DNA of 64,000 nt from Coralliovum pocilloporae (GCF_030845175.1 NZ_CP132542.1:1647501-1711500); one strand, 5' to 3'; shown: positions 1 to 8,976, counted from the first letter of the stretch. The notes: generated by a model not told the origin, from the letters alone. Program-made: numbers and translations.

Positions 1-495
1 ATCAGTGCGATGACAGGTTTGCCGATCAGCTCCAGAACTCTGGAGCCACAGACACTGGCAACCATTCGTCATGGCCGAAGCCAGACAGCGCTGGACTTCA
101 AGAAGAGGCTGACAGAGCTTTCCGCATTGTCACGACTGATGGGAAGGTTCATGGAGGGTTTTGATATCCTAGTGACGCCTGCTGTGACCGAGTTGCCCCC
201 GAGATCAGGAATCTACAGTGGTCATTGCTATACAGACGATTCGACCGAATTCTGGTATCGAGAGATGGAGCTCTATGCATATTCGGCCCTGTTCAGTTTG
301 TCCGGGCAGCCGGCCATAAGCCTGCCCCTTCATTCCACATTCGAGGGTCTCCCCATGGGCGTTCAGTTCAGCGCTGCCATCGGGCGAGACCGGGAGTTGC
401 TCAGTCTGGCTGGTCAGTTGGAGGCCGCCAAACCGTGGATCCATAAGAAACCGCCGGTGCATGCCGCCGCGGTCAGTTCCGTTCAACATGCATAA
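1..495 (+). CDS. Amidase, C-terminal part (gene cut by window edge)
   Basis: This is the last 164 codons of an amidase-signature protein. The reading frame is open from base 1, so the gene begins upstream of the window. The visible part holds the C-terminal half-fold of the family: a 'DILVTPAVTELPP' strand, an aromatic stretch, then 'SGQPAISLPL' and 'GLPMGVQFSA', which line the substrate cleft. The catalytic Lys-Ser-Ser triad would lie in the missing part, so activity cannot be judged. Such enzymes hydrolyse amides to acid plus ammonia. The stop is 21 bp before a family-5 solute-binding protein, so the two are probably co-transcribed and the amidase may act on an imported amide or peptide (inference). 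Substrate unknown. Confidence 0.85.
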   Translation: MSAMTGLPISSRTLEPQTLATIRHGRSQTALDFKKRLTELSALSRLMGRFMEGFDILVTPAVTELPPRSGIYSGHCYTDDSTEFWYREMELYAYSALFSLSGQPAISLPLHSTFEGLPMGVQFSAAIGRDRELLSLAGQLEAAKPWIHKKPPVHAAAVSSVQHA

Positions 496-516
496 TAATC
501 TCTTTGGGAGAAGACC

Positions 517-2124
517 ATGATACAGGACGACATGAAGCAGATAGAATGGCTCAGGAAAAGACTTGCGAAAGGTACGATAAGCCGACGCGAGTTTATGGGG
601 CGCACAAGCGCTCTCGGCCTGGGAGCTGCGGCTGCGATGACATTTGCCGGAGAAGCTCTGGCTGCAGGTGGCCCGAAAAAGGGCGGAACGCTCAAGCTTG
701 CTATTCCACACGGATCGACAACAGATTCAATTGATCCGGCGCGCCTTGAAAATGGCTTCCAGACGACATTGACCCGTGCCATGGGCAATACTCTGACTGA
801 GATTGATGCTGAGGGCAATCTGGTCGGTGCTCTGGCAGAGAGCTGGGAAGCATCGCCAGATGCAAAAGTCTGGACTTTCAAACTTCGGCGCGGCGTTGAA
901 TTTCACAATGGCAAGAGCCTCACCGCGGATGATGTGATTGCCTCGATCAACTATCACCGGACCGATGATACCAAGTCTTCCGTGAAGCCGCTTGCCAAGC
1001 CAATCACCGCCATTCGCAAGGATGATGAGCATACGATTGTGTTTGAGCTTGAGGGCGGAAACGCAGATTTCCCGTTCAACCTCGATACGCCCGGTTTTAT
1101 GATTGTGCCGTCCAACTCAGATGGCTCAATCAACTGGCAGGAAGGTGCAGGTACAGGCGGCTATAAGCTCGTGTCCTATGAGCCGGGCGTGAAGGCCATT
1201 CTTGAGCGAAACCCGAACTACTGGCGCAACGACAGGGCGCATTTTGATTCAGCTGAAATGCTGACCATTCTCGACAAGGCAGCCCGAACCAACGCCCTGA
1301 TCAGCGGTGAAGTTGATGTTATCGACCAGGTGGATCTGAAAACGGCACACTTGCTTGGTCGACGTAAAAACATCCATATCGAGGAAACTTCAGGCCCTCT
1401 GCATTACACTTTTCCGATGCTGACCAAGAGCGCGCCGTTCGATGACCTCAATGTACGCCAGGCGCTTAAGTTCGCCATTGATCGGGAGGAAATTCTTCAG
1501 AAAGTCCTGCATGGTCATGGCTCTATTGGCAACGACAACCCGATTGGTCCATCCTATCGCTATTATGCGGCGGATCTTGAGCGCAACGGATATGACCCGG
1601 AAAAGGCCAAATATCATCTGAAGAAAGCCGGCCTGTCTGAACTGTCTGTTGACCTGAGTGCTGCTGACGCTGCCTTTGGTGGAGCGGTCGATGCTGCTGT
1701 TCTCTACAAGGAGCATGCTGCAAAGGCCGGTATCAATATCAATGTTGTTCGGGAGCCCAACGACGGATATTGGTCAAATGTCTGGCTCAAGAAGCCGTTC
1801 TGTGCCTGTTACTGGGGTGGATACGCCACCGAAGATACCATGTTCTCCACCGGTTATGAGCCATCTTCATCCTGGAATGACACCAATTGGGATCATACGC
1901 GTTTCAACAGCCTGCTGATTGAAGCCCGGTCCGAGCTGGATGAGACCAAACGGCGAGAGCTGTATCGTGAAATGCAGGTCATTCTGCGTGATGAGGGCGG
2001 CACTGTTGTGCCATTCTTCGCCAACAATGTTATGGCCCGCACTGAGAAAGTCGCGCATGGCACACTCTCCTCGCAGGCATCCCTTGACGGGCGTCGGATT
2101 ATTGAGCGGTGGTGGTCTGCATAG
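517..2124 (+). CDS. ABC transporter substrate-binding protein, family 5 (DppA/OppA type), Tat-exported
   Basis: Periplasmic solute-binding protein of 535 aa, the normal size for the peptide/opine/nickel binding family 5. The N-terminus has a twin-arginine motif (SRREFM, about residues 22-27), a hydrophobic Ala/Gly-rich core and an AxA-like cleavage site near residue 50, so export should be by Tat. The body shows family features such as 'LAESWEASPDAKVWTFKLR' (about 107-125), 'FHNGKSLTADDV' and 'NPNYWR'. A GGGAGAAG ribosome site precedes the ATG. No matching permeases or ATPases follow, because a strong terminator closes the unit; they may lie upstream of the amidase. Ligand unknown: di/oligopeptide, glutathione or an amide-containing compound are all possible. 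Confidence 0.9.
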   Translation: MIQDDMKQIEWLRKRLAKGTISRREFMGRTSALGLGAAAAMTFAGEALAAGGPKKGGTLKLAIPHGSTTDSIDPARLENGFQTTLTRAMGNTLTEIDAEGNLVGALAESWEASPDAKVWTFKLRRGVEFHNGKSLTADDVIASINYHRTDDTKSSVKPLAKPITAIRKDDEHTIVFELEGGNADFPFNLDTPGFMIVPSNSDGSINWQEGAGTGGYKLVSYEPGVKAILERNPNYWRNDRAHFDSAEMLTILDKAARTNALISGEVDVIDQVDLKTAHLLGRRKNIHIEETSGPLHYTFPMLTKSAPFDDLNVRQALKFAIDREEILQKVLHGHGSIGNDNPIGPSYRYYAADLERNGYDPEKAKYHLKKAGLSELSVDLSAADAAFGGAVDAAVLYKEHAAKAGININVVREPNDGYWSNVWLKKPFCACYWGGYATEDTMFSTGYEPSSSWNDTNWDHTRFNSLLIEARSELDETKRRELYREMQVILRDEGGTVVPFFANNVMARTEKVAHGTLSSQASLDGRRIIERWWSA

Positions 2125-2192
2125 ATTGTATCTCTCAGACAGTGAGGCGCTTTCTGAGCGTCCCTTCCTGATACAATGATCTTAAATAGAGG

Positions 2193-2228
2193 GTGGCTGT
2201 TATCCTGAGGGGTAACAGCCACTTTTTT
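2193..2228 (+). terminator. Rho-independent terminator
   Basis: Perfect 10-bp inverted repeat (GTGGCTGTTA at 2193-2202 and TAACAGCCAC at 2213-2222) with a 10-nt loop, followed at once by six T. It lies 68 bp after the solute-binding protein stop and ends that transcription unit. Confidence 0.93.
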
Positions 2229-2312
2229 CTTCGTCCGCGCTGTTGCATCGGGGCAAGTTTTTGTAGGGTCTGCACAATCAACCTGTTTCAAGACCGGTTC
2301 CGGAGCAAGCAC

Positions 2313-3308
2313 ATGTCACTCAGTCTTAACATGATCGAAGATGCCGCAGAGCGGTTGGCAGGGGTCGCCCAGCGGACGCCGCTCCTGGAAGCGCCTCTTT
2401 TGAATGAAGAGCTTGGCGCGCGGGTTCTGTTCAAGCCGGAATGCCTGCAGGTGACGGGCTCCTTCAAGCTGCGGGGTGCCTATACCAAGCTGTCACGCCT
2501 TCACCCGGATGTCCGGCAGAACGGTGTTGTGGCGTTTTCTTCGGGCAATCATGCGCAAGGTGTGGCCTATGCGGCCAGGGCTTTTGGCGTCAGGGCCACG
2601 ATTATCATGCCGAGTGATGCGCCGCAGATGAAGATCGACAACACCAGGGCTTATGGGGCTGAGGTGATTCTCTATGACCGCTTCGGTGAAAGCCGTGAGG
2701 AGATCGGAGCTTGCGTCTCAGAAGAAACAGGTGCCACGCTGGTCAAGCCTTATGATGATTTTGACATCATCTCGGGCCAGGGCACTGTGGGGCTCGAAGT
2801 TGCCGAACAGACTGCCGCCCTTAATGTTACGGCTGACGCGCTGATCTGTCCGGCTGGCGGTGGTGGACTGATGGCCGGACTGTCCACGGCCATGAAAGCC
2901 CGGAGCCCGGAGACACGGCTTTACTGTGCAGAACCTGAGCGATTTGATGACACATGCCGCTCCCTTGCAGCAGACACGATCCTCTCCAATGAACCAGGGC
3001 CCATGTCCATCTGTGATGCGATTGTGACACCGGCACCCGGCCAACTGACCTTTCCGATAAACAGGAGTACCCTGTCCGGCGGTTTTTCGGTGTCGGATCA
3101 TGATGTGGTCGCTGCCATGCGTCTTCTCTTCGAGCGGTTGAAGCTTGTTGCTGAACCAGGGGCGACCGTTAGCCTGGCAGCGCTGATGAAGAACCGGGAA
3201 CAGTTTTCCGGTCAGACCGTTGTTATTGTTCTGTCTGGCGGCAATGTGGATTTACAGACATTCCTGTCTCTTTGTCAGGATGGGGTGCCTGTGGCATCTG
3301 CTGCCTGA
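2313..3308 (+). CDS. Threonine/serine dehydratase-like PLP enzyme (fold type II)
   Basis: PLP-dependent deaminating dehydratase of 331 aa, cytoplasmic. The PLP lysine is in 'GSFKLRGAY' (about K52), the substrate loop 'SSGNHAQG' is near residues 76-83, and the phosphate-binding glycine loop 'CPAGGGGLMAG' is near 180. It is catabolic-type in length and lacks the C-terminal ACT regulatory domain of biosynthetic IlvA. I chose ATG 2313 because GGAG lies 7 nt upstream and family homology starts there; the longer reading frame would begin with GTG inside the terminator. Candidates are threonine dehydratase, hydroxyaspartate dehydratase or the EutB-type enzyme of hydroxyectoine breakdown; sequence alone does not decide. 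Its 3' end overlaps the convergent hydrolase gene by 34 bp. Confidence 0.88.
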   Translation: MSLSLNMIEDAAERLAGVAQRTPLLEAPLLNEELGARVLFKPECLQVTGSFKLRGAYTKLSRLHPDVRQNGVVAFSSGNHAQGVAYAARAFGVRATIIMPSDAPQMKIDNTRAYGAEVILYDRFGESREEIGACVSEETGATLVKPYDDFDIISGQGTVGLEVAEQTAALNVTADALICPAGGGGLMAGLSTAMKARSPETRLYCAEPERFDDTCRSLAADTILSNEPGPMSICDAIVTPAPGQLTFPINRSTLSGGFSVSDHDVVAAMRLLFERLKLVAEPGATVSLAALMKNREQFSGQTVVIVLSGGNVDLQTFLSLCQDGVPVASAA

Positions 3309-4129
3309 AGAAGCCACTGAATCGGCGCGCTCTGAGGGTCGGTCAGGGCATCAATCACATTGAAATGGTGCACGCCTGAGGCGTGCATGCTTGTGGTTTC
3401 CACGCCAAGGCCAGCCCATATATTGGCGAGCAAGTCATTCTGCCGAACAAATTCCGGTCGTTCGTCCGCACCAACCAGACAGAGCAGTCGGGCTGAATCT
3501 ATCGGGTGCAGAAGGGCCGGGCTTTCCTCTGCCGCAGTTTCTAGGCTCAGGTTGAAAATGGTGTTCATCTGCGTTCTGAGCAGCGGGCGCAGATCGTGGA
3601 CGCCACTGATGGACAGGATGGCTCTGATCCGGTTCTGGATATTGGGTGCAAGTGGTCCTTCCCGACACATCATCCGGGTCACAAGGTGGCCGCCAGCGGA
3701 ATGACCCGCCAGGAGAAGCGGACCGTCAATCCGGTCTGCCAGCAGGTGAATGGCTTTGGCAATGGAACGGGTGATATGGGCTATTCCCACATGCGGGCAG
3801 AGCGGGTAAGTCGGGACTGCGCAGGTCCAGCCTTGCTGCAGAAGACCGCTGGCAAGATGAGACCAGCTCTTGTTGTCAAACGCTTTCCAGTAACCGCCAT
3901 GAACGAAAACAAACAGGCCTTTGGATTGGCCTTCAGGCAGGAAGAGGTCGTAGACCTTCCGCGGATCTGTCCCGTATGTCTGATCCAGCTTGGCGCGTGA
4001 TACATCTGCAAGCCGGTCGCGGAAGGCCTGAGCCTGCTCTGTCCAGGATAGCGGAAAGCTGTCTGCATCCGGGATATGGATGCCATTTGCATAGGCGTCA
4101 TCCCAGTCCGTTATCGGGCCATAGCGCAT
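3275..4129 (-). CDS. Alpha/beta hydrolase, kynurenine formamidase-like
   Basis: Alpha/beta-hydrolase fold protein of 284 aa. It has the oxyanion-hole motif HGGYW (77-81) and the nucleophile elbow GHSAGG (Ser144), a pairing typical of the arylformamidase/kynurenine formamidase (BNA7-like) branch. A C-terminal 'GVHHFNVID' supplies the likely catalytic His. The second ATG (4129) is preferred because GGAGG at 4136-4140 directly abuts the first ATG (4135) but stands 6 nt from the second. The gene overlaps the dehydratase tail to tail. Both could serve amino-acid breakdown (tryptophan and threonine/serine), but no other kynurenine-pathway gene is present, so the formamidase role is inferred from motifs only. 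Confidence 0.8.
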   Translation of the reverse strand: MRYGPITDWDDAYANGIHIPDADSFPLSWTEQAQAFRDRLADVSRAKLDQTYGTDPRKVYDLFLPEGQSKGLFVFVHGGYWKAFDNKSWSHLASGLLQQGWTCAVPTYPLCPHVGIAHITRSIAKAIHLLADRIDGPLLLAGHSAGGHLVTRMMCREGPLAPNIQNRIRAILSISGVHDLRPLLRTQMNTIFNLSLETAAEESPALLHPIDSARLLCLVGADERPEFVRQNDLLANIWAGLGVETTSMHASGVHHFNVIDALTDPQSAPIQWLLQAADATGTPS

Positions 4130-4222
4130 GAACATCCTCCGTCCTTTTCACAACATCCGGAAAGCGGCCTTGCTTTCTCGTGTTTTTATTGTTGAATGTG
4201 ATCGGAGTAATATCAAATTCCT

Positions 4223-4239
4223 TTGGTATAACAAACCAA
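4223..4239. promoter_or_regulatory. Candidate operator dyad upstream of binding-protein gene
   Basis: TTGGT (4223-4227) and ACCAA (4235-4239) form a short dyad with a 7-nt spacer inside AT-rich DNA, 66 bp before the start of the branched-chain-type binding protein gene. Arms are only 5 bp, so this is a weak call; the form recalls GntR-family half sites. Confidence 0.25.
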
Positions 4240-4304
4240 TCAAGCGCTTCCCGTCGTGGCTTCTGCCCTTTGGAGAATGTGCAGATAAAGGTGGGAGGTA
4301 ATTG

Positions 4305-5438
4305 ATGAAACGTGTGTTGACGGCTGGGGTGGCAGCCCTTGGGCTGATGATGTCATCGGCCATGGCTGAAGTAAAAATCGGCATGATTACAACATTGTCC
4401 GGTGGCGGATCGCATCTGGGTATTGATGTGCGTGACGGTTTCATGCTGGCGGTTAAGCAGTCGGGTCGCAGTGATGTGGATGTGATCATCAAGGATGACG
4501 CACGGAAGCCGGATGTGGCCAAATCTCTTGCTGACGAAATGGTGCAGAAGGACAAGGTCGACATCATGACCGGCATCATCTGGTCCAACCTGGCGCTTGC
4601 GGTGGTGCCTGGTGTCGTGCGCCAGAATGTTTTCTATCTCTCGCCAAATGCGGGGCCGTCTCAGCTGGCCGGGCGCGGCTGCCATCCGAACTATTTCAAT
4701 GTGGCCTGGCAGAACAACAATCTGCATGAAGCCATGGGGGCCTACATGAAGTCGGCCGGCCTCAAGAAGCCGTTTATTCTGGCGCCGAACTATCCTGCCG
4801 GTACAGATGCGCTGACCGGTTTCAAGGCCATGTATGGCGAGGATGTTGCAGGAGAGATCTATACCCAGCTCGGGCAGAAGGATTATGCGGCCGAGATCGG
4901 GCAGCTTCGTGCATCGGGTGCGGATTCCGTGTTCTTCTTCCTGCCGGGCGGTATGGGCATTGCCTTTATGAAGCAATATGCGGGTTCTGGTGTTGATCTG
5001 CCGGTATATGGACCAGCCTTCAGCTTTGACGAGGTTATTCTGGGTGCTGTCGGCGATGCCGCAATTGGCGTCAAGAACACCTCACAATGGGCGCACGATC
5101 TGGACAATGCTGCCAACAAGGCCTTTGTCGAAAGCTTCCGTGCGGCTTATGGCCGGACCCCGACACTCTATGCGAGTCAGGGCTTTGATACTGCCAACCT
5201 GATCCTTTCAGCCCTCAGCAAGGCCAGCCCGGATGATGCAGATGCATTCCGCAAGGCTCTGGAAGCTGCGGAGTTTTCATCTGTGCGTGGTGATTTCAAG
5301 TTCGGCAGCAATCACCATCCGATCCAGAACATCCACGTTCGTGAAGTGGTTTCAGGTGATGGCAAGCCGACCAACAAGCTTGTTGGCGTTGCAATCGAAA
5401 ATCATCAGGATGCCTTTGCCGGTGATTGCCACTTCTAG
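4305..5438 (+). CDS. Branched-chain amino-acid type ABC transporter, periplasmic binding protein
   Basis: Type I periplasmic binding protein (LivJ/Peripla_BP_6 class), 377 aa. A Sec signal peptide ends at 'SSAMA' near residue 21, and the mature protein opens with 'VKIGMITTLSGGGSHLG', the usual first strand and ligand loop. ATG 4305 has GGGAGG 6 nt upstream (4293-4298); a TTG 3 nt earlier is less likely. It heads an importer of five genes with the two permeases and two ATPases downstream. Ligands of this class range from Leu/Ile/Val to aromatic acids, urea and amides; the sequence does not identify the ligand. The stop codon is also the first base triplet of the RIME-like repeat, so the element abuts the coding end. 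Confidence 0.92.
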   Translation: MKRVLTAGVAALGLMMSSAMAEVKIGMITTLSGGGSHLGIDVRDGFMLAVKQSGRSDVDVIIKDDARKPDVAKSLADEMVQKDKVDIMTGIIWSNLALAVVPGVVRQNVFYLSPNAGPSQLAGRGCHPNYFNVAWQNNNLHEAMGAYMKSAGLKKPFILAPNYPAGTDALTGFKAMYGEDVAGEIYTQLGQKDYAAEIGQLRASGADSVFFFLPGGMGIAFMKQYAGSGVDLPVYGPAFSFDEVILGAVGDAAIGVKNTSQWAHDLDNAANKAFVESFRAAYGRTPTLYASQGFDTANLILSALSKASPDDADAFRKALEAAEFSSVRGDFKFGSNHHPIQNIHVREVVSGDGKPTNKLVGVAIENHQDAFAGDCHF

Positions 5439-5537
5439 AGCATATATCCGAAAAGCGTGAGCGTTTTTCGGATAAGAATATGCTTGGAAACAAAGAGATA
5501 GAGCATTTGGGATGATTCCATTTTCACACAAATGCTC
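5436..5537. repeat. RIME-like intergenic mosaic element (two palindromes)
   Basis: Two hairpins in a row. Palindrome 1 pairs AGCATAT (5439-5445) and ATCCGAAAA (5446-5454) with TTTTCGGAT (5465-5473) and ATATGCT (5478-5484). Palindrome 2 pairs GAGCATTTG (5501-5509) with CAAATGCTC (5529-5537). The arrangement and the 'TAGAGCAT...CCGAAAA' opening match what I know of the rhizobial RIME-type repeats. It lies between the binding-protein gene and the permease gene and could act on mRNA ends, leaving more binding-protein message than permease message (inference). Confidence 0.75.
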
Positions 5538-5608
5538 TGGCTTGTTGAATGAATAACGTGAGGGGTGGAGACTCTGCCCCTCTTTTCCTTCCCTGAACGG
5601 ATCAGGCT

Positions 5609-6529
5609 ATGACCGTTGCCCTTCTGATTGAGCAAATGCTGAATGGCGTCCAGCTTGGCGTCATGCTGTTTCTGATGGCTGCCGGGCTGACACTGGTATT
5701 CGGCGTCATGGGGCTTATCAACCTGGCCCATGGCTCTCTTTATATGATCGGTGCCTTTGTCTGTGCGGTGACGGCCAGCTGGTCTGGCTCGTTCTGGCTG
5801 GGTCTTTTTGTTGGCGGGCTGGCTGCTGCGGGGGTTGGCGCTGTTGTGGAGATGGTTGTCATTCGCCGTCTCTATGATCGTGATCATCTCGATCAGGTTC
5901 TGGCAACCTTCGCACTTATCCTCATTCTGACAGAAGGCACCCGTTGGGTCTTTGGTGATCAGCCTCTCTGGCTGGATATCCCGGCACTCCTGTCAGGTGC
6001 GGTGCCACTGCCGGGCGGTGGGGGCTATCCGGTCTATCGGCTGGCTATCATCGTGATCGGGCTTGCTCTGGCGCTCGGACTGTATCTGCTCATCGCGAAA
6101 ACCCGGCTTGGCATGCGTATCCGGGCCGGAGAGAGCGACCGGGAGATGATCGCGGCACTCGGCGTGGACATTTCTCTGCTCTACACGGTGGTGTTTGCTC
6201 TTGGGGCTGCACTTGCCGGTATTGCAGGGGCACTGGTGGGAGCGCTGCAATCCGTGCAGATCGGGATGGGTGAACCTGTTCTGATCCTCGCGTTTGTGGT
6301 CATTGTCATTGGCGGTATCGGATCCATCAAAGGAGCTCTGGTTGGCTCTGTTCTGGTTGGGCTGGTTGATACGCTCGGGCGGGTCTTTCTACCCGGTCTC
6401 TTCAAGCTTATTCTTCCTGCTTCCCAGGCGACAGCGGTCGGGTCGTCGCTCGCGTCCATGTCTATTTATCTGGTCATGGCACTGGTTCTGATCTGGCGAC
6501 CACAGGGGCTTTTCCCGCACCATGGCTGA
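5609..6529 (+). CDS. Branched-chain amino-acid type ABC transporter permease (LivH-like)
   Basis: Inner-membrane permease of 306 aa with about eight hydrophobic segments. It opens with 'LIEQMLNGVQLGVMLFLMAAG', then the LivH-class sequence 'GLTLVFGVMGLINLAHGSLY' (about 30-49); a conserved cytoplasmic ATPase-contact loop lies near 'GMRIRAGESDREMIAALGVD' (about 170-189). The C-terminus 'LIWRPQGLFPHHG' is the usual end of this family. It overlaps the next permease by 8 bp (ATGGCTGA), so translation is probably coupled. The 170-bp gap upstream carries the RIME-like repeat. Confidence 0.93.
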   Translation: MTVALLIEQMLNGVQLGVMLFLMAAGLTLVFGVMGLINLAHGSLYMIGAFVCAVTASWSGSFWLGLFVGGLAAAGVGAVVEMVVIRRLYDRDHLDQVLATFALILILTEGTRWVFGDQPLWLDIPALLSGAVPLPGGGGYPVYRLAIIVIGLALALGLYLLIAKTRLGMRIRAGESDREMIAALGVDISLLYTVVFALGAALAGIAGALVGALQSVQIGMGEPVLILAFVVIVIGGIGSIKGALVGSVLVGLVDTLGRVFLPGLFKLILPASQATAVGSSLASMSIYLVMALVLIWRPQGLFPHHG

Positions 6530-7514
6530 CAGAATGACAAGAGAAACCTGGCTCAATGCGGTGCTGATGGTCAGCCTTCTGGCTGTTCCGGTGATTGCTG
6601 TTCAGCTTGACGAGCCTTTCTATGCGAATCTGGCCTCCCGTGTTGCCATTCTGGCTCTGGCGGGTGTGGGGCTTAATCTGGCGATTGGCCTTGGCGGTCT
6701 GGTCAGTTTCGGCCATGCAGCTTTCTTTGGCCTTGGCGGTTATGTGGCCGGTATCGCCGCCTTTCACGCGTTGAATTACACACCTGTTCTCACCTGGCCT
6801 GTTGAGATATCCGGCACCACATCCATGCCGGTTATCTGGCTTGTTGCCCTGGCTATCTCGGCTCTTGCCGCCCTTGTTATCGGTGCCTTCAGCCTCCGGA
6901 CCACTGGGGTCTATTTCATCATGATCACCCTGGCTTTTGCCCAGATGGTTTACTTCATGGCGATTTCGATCCCGGCCTATGGCGGCGAGGACGGTCTGCC
7001 GATCTATGTCCGCAATACATTTCCCGGTCTTGATACATATGACACGCTGACATTCTTCCTGCTGTGTTACGGCGCGCTGGCTCTGGGGCTTCTTGTCTAC
7101 TGGCGTATCGCAGTTTCGCGCTTCGGTGCCGCGCTCAGCATGGCGCGGATGAACGAAACGAGGCTGGCAACGGCAGGGATCGCGCCTTTCCCGGTGAAAC
7201 TGACCGGGTTTGTCATCTCCGCTGTCCTGACCGGAATGGCCGGCGCGCTCTATGCTGATCTGAACGGCTTTGTCGGCCCCTCCATGCTGTCCTGGCATCG
7301 CTCGGGCGAAATCATGATCTTCGTGATTCTCGGTGGCGTCGGGCGTCTGTTCGGGCCGGTTGCCGGTGCTGCTTTGTTCGTTCTGGCGGAATTCTTTATC
7401 GGTGGACTGACAGATCGCTGGCAATTGTTCCTCGGGTTGTTGCTGCTGGGTGTTGTCCTGTTTGCCCGTGGCGGTCTGGTGGGACTGATTGCCGGGAGGG
7501 CGCGTCATGACTGA
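6522..7514 (+). CDS. Branched-chain amino-acid type ABC transporter permease (LivM-like)
   Basis: Second inner-membrane permease, 330 aa. The segment 'GVGLNLAIGLGGLVSFGHAAF' is the LivM-class hallmark, and 'FSLRTTGVYFIMITLAFAQM' is the next conserved region. The C-terminal part includes 'ILGGVGRLFGPVAGAALFVL'. It pairs with the LivH-like protein to form the channel. Its stop overlaps the ATPase start by 8 bp (ATGACTGA), the same overlap form as at its own start. Confidence 0.93.
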   Translation: MADRMTRETWLNAVLMVSLLAVPVIAVQLDEPFYANLASRVAILALAGVGLNLAIGLGGLVSFGHAAFFGLGGYVAGIAAFHALNYTPVLTWPVEISGTTSMPVIWLVALAISALAALVIGAFSLRTTGVYFIMITLAFAQMVYFMAISIPAYGGEDGLPIYVRNTFPGLDTYDTLTFFLLCYGALALGLLVYWRIAVSRFGAALSMARMNETRLATAGIAPFPVKLTGFVISAVLTGMAGALYADLNGFVGPSMLSWHRSGEIMIFVILGGVGRLFGPVAGAALFVLAEFFIGGLTDRWQLFLGLLLLGVVLFARGGLVGLIAGRARHD

Positions 7515-8262
7515 GCCCGTCCTGGAACTGGTACATGTGTGCAAGGCCTTCGGAGCATTGGCGGTGACCGATGATGTGAGCCTTGATGTGAAGCCGGGCG
7601 AGATCCATGCTCTGATAGGCCCCAATGGAGCGGGAAAATCGACCCTTGTCGGCCAGATCGCCGGATGGCTGGAGCCGGATGCGGGCTCAGTGCGTCTGAT
7701 GGGTCAGGATCTGTCTGGTCTGTCGGTTTCGAAACGGGCCCTGCTCGGGCTTGGTCGGAGTTTTCAGGTCTCATCCCTTGCGCTTGACTGGACAGCCCGA
7801 CGCAACGTGATGTTGTCCATACAGGCGCGGCAGAGAAAGACGTTCCGATTCTGGCGCAATCAGGCACAGGATGGTGCGCTGAGAGCCGAGGCGACGGATA
7901 TTCTGACCCAGGTCGGGCTGGCAGAGCGGATGGATGTTCCGGCATCTGAACTGTCGCACGGAGAGCGTCGTCAGCTGGAGCTGGCTTGTGCCCTGGCTCT
8001 GAAGCCGAAGATCCTGCTTCTGGATGAACCCATGGCTGGTCTTGGCGCGGAGGGCAGCCAGCGCATGACGCAGTTTCTGGCCAGCCTCAAGGCCACATGT
8101 CCGATCCTTCTGATTGAGCACGATATGGATGCGGTGTTTGCCCTGGCGGATCGCATATCCGTTCTGGTCTATGGGCGCATTATCTGCACTGGGACAGTCG
8201 ACGAAATCCGCGCCCATCCCGATGTCAGAGAGGCCTATCTCGGGGAGGATCATGATGCTTGA
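7507..8262 (+). CDS. Branched-chain amino-acid type ABC transporter ATPase (LivG-like)
   Basis: ABC ATPase of 251 aa. Walker A is GPNGAGKST (about 38-46), the signature is 'LSHGERRQLELA' (S-H-G in place of S-G-G, common in LivG) and Walker B is 'ILLLDEPMAGLG', followed by the switch His in 'LIEHDM'. ATG 7507 lies in the stop overlap with the permease and begins 'MTEPVLELVHVCKAFGAL', the usual family start; an in-frame ATG 18 bp earlier would add residues that homologues lack. Energises the importer with the LivF-like partner. Confidence 0.93.
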   Translation: MTEPVLELVHVCKAFGALAVTDDVSLDVKPGEIHALIGPNGAGKSTLVGQIAGWLEPDAGSVRLMGQDLSGLSVSKRALLGLGRSFQVSSLALDWTARRNVMLSIQARQRKTFRFWRNQAQDGALRAEATDILTQVGLAERMDVPASELSHGERRQLELACALALKPKILLLDEPMAGLGAEGSQRMTQFLASLKATCPILLIEHDMDAVFALADRISVLVYGRIICTGTVDEIRAHPDVREAYLGEDHDA

Positions 8263-8935
8263 GCTCTCCGCTGTTGAAACCTTCTATGGGCCGTCACAGG
8301 CGCTGTTCGGAGTGGATTTGTCGGTCAGGGCCGGCTCAGTAACGGCTCTTCTTGGACGCAATGGTATGGGCAAGACCACGACCATTCGCTCGATCTGCTG
8401 CCTGACCCCGCATCAGGCAGGCTCCATTCGCTTTGACAGTCATGCTCTTGAGGGTCTTCCTGCCCACCGGGCCGCGCGTCTCGGTCTTGGGCTGGTGCCC
8501 GAGGGGCGTCGATGTTTTCCCACCCTGACCGTTGAAGAGAACCTGCGGGCCACCGCTCGCTCAGGTCCCTGGGATCTGGACCGGGTCGGTATGCTGTTTC
8601 CGCGGCTTCTTGAACGCCGGGCCCAGATCGCCCGCACCCTGTCAGGCGGTGAGCAGCAGATGCTGGCGATTGGCCGTGCTTTGATGACCAATCCGAAGTT
8701 GCTCATTCTGGATGAGGCAACAGAAGGTCTTGCTCCGGTCATTCGGCGGGAAATCTGGTCAGCGCTGCGTGCACTCAAGGACAGCGGGCAATCCATCCTG
8801 ATAGTCGACAAGACGTTGAAGGAACTTCTGCCAATTGCTGATCACTGCGTCGTTCTGGAGAAGGGCTCAAGTGTATGGAGCGGTTCGCCGGATGCATTGA
8901 CCCCGGATATTCGAGATCGCTATCTGGGTGTGTAA
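8255..8935 (+). CDS. Branched-chain amino-acid type ABC transporter ATPase (LivF-like)
   Basis: ABC ATPase of 226 aa, normal for LivF. Walker A is GRNGMGKTT, the signature is 'LSGGEQQMLAIGRAL' and Walker B is 'LLILDEATEGLAP', all LivF-type. The start is set at ATG 8255 because GGAGG (8244-8248) is 6 nt away; ATG 8252 would be only 3 nt away. The start overlaps the LivG-like stop by 8 bp. The E in 'DEATEGL' and the D-K replacement in 'LIVDKTLKE' (most LivF have VEQ) mean the switch His position is replaced; the family tolerates this. Last gene of the importer. Confidence 0.92.
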   Translation: MLELSAVETFYGPSQALFGVDLSVRAGSVTALLGRNGMGKTTTIRSICCLTPHQAGSIRFDSHALEGLPAHRAARLGLGLVPEGRRCFPTLTVEENLRATARSGPWDLDRVGMLFPRLLERRAQIARTLSGGEQQMLAIGRALMTNPKLLILDEATEGLAPVIRREIWSALRALKDSGQSILIVDKTLKELLPIADHCVVLEKGSSVWSGSPDALTPDIRDRYLGV

Positions 8936-8976
8936 TCTGATCGGGAACTGTGACGGATCAAAATTCACGATAGTCC

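Noticed and set aside
2193-2312. Extended N-terminus of the threonine dehydratase-like protein from a GTG at 2193
   Set aside because: The GTG is the first base of a strong intrinsic terminator stem and the added 40 residues are Cys/Arg-rich and unlike the family; ATG 2313 has a ribosome site.
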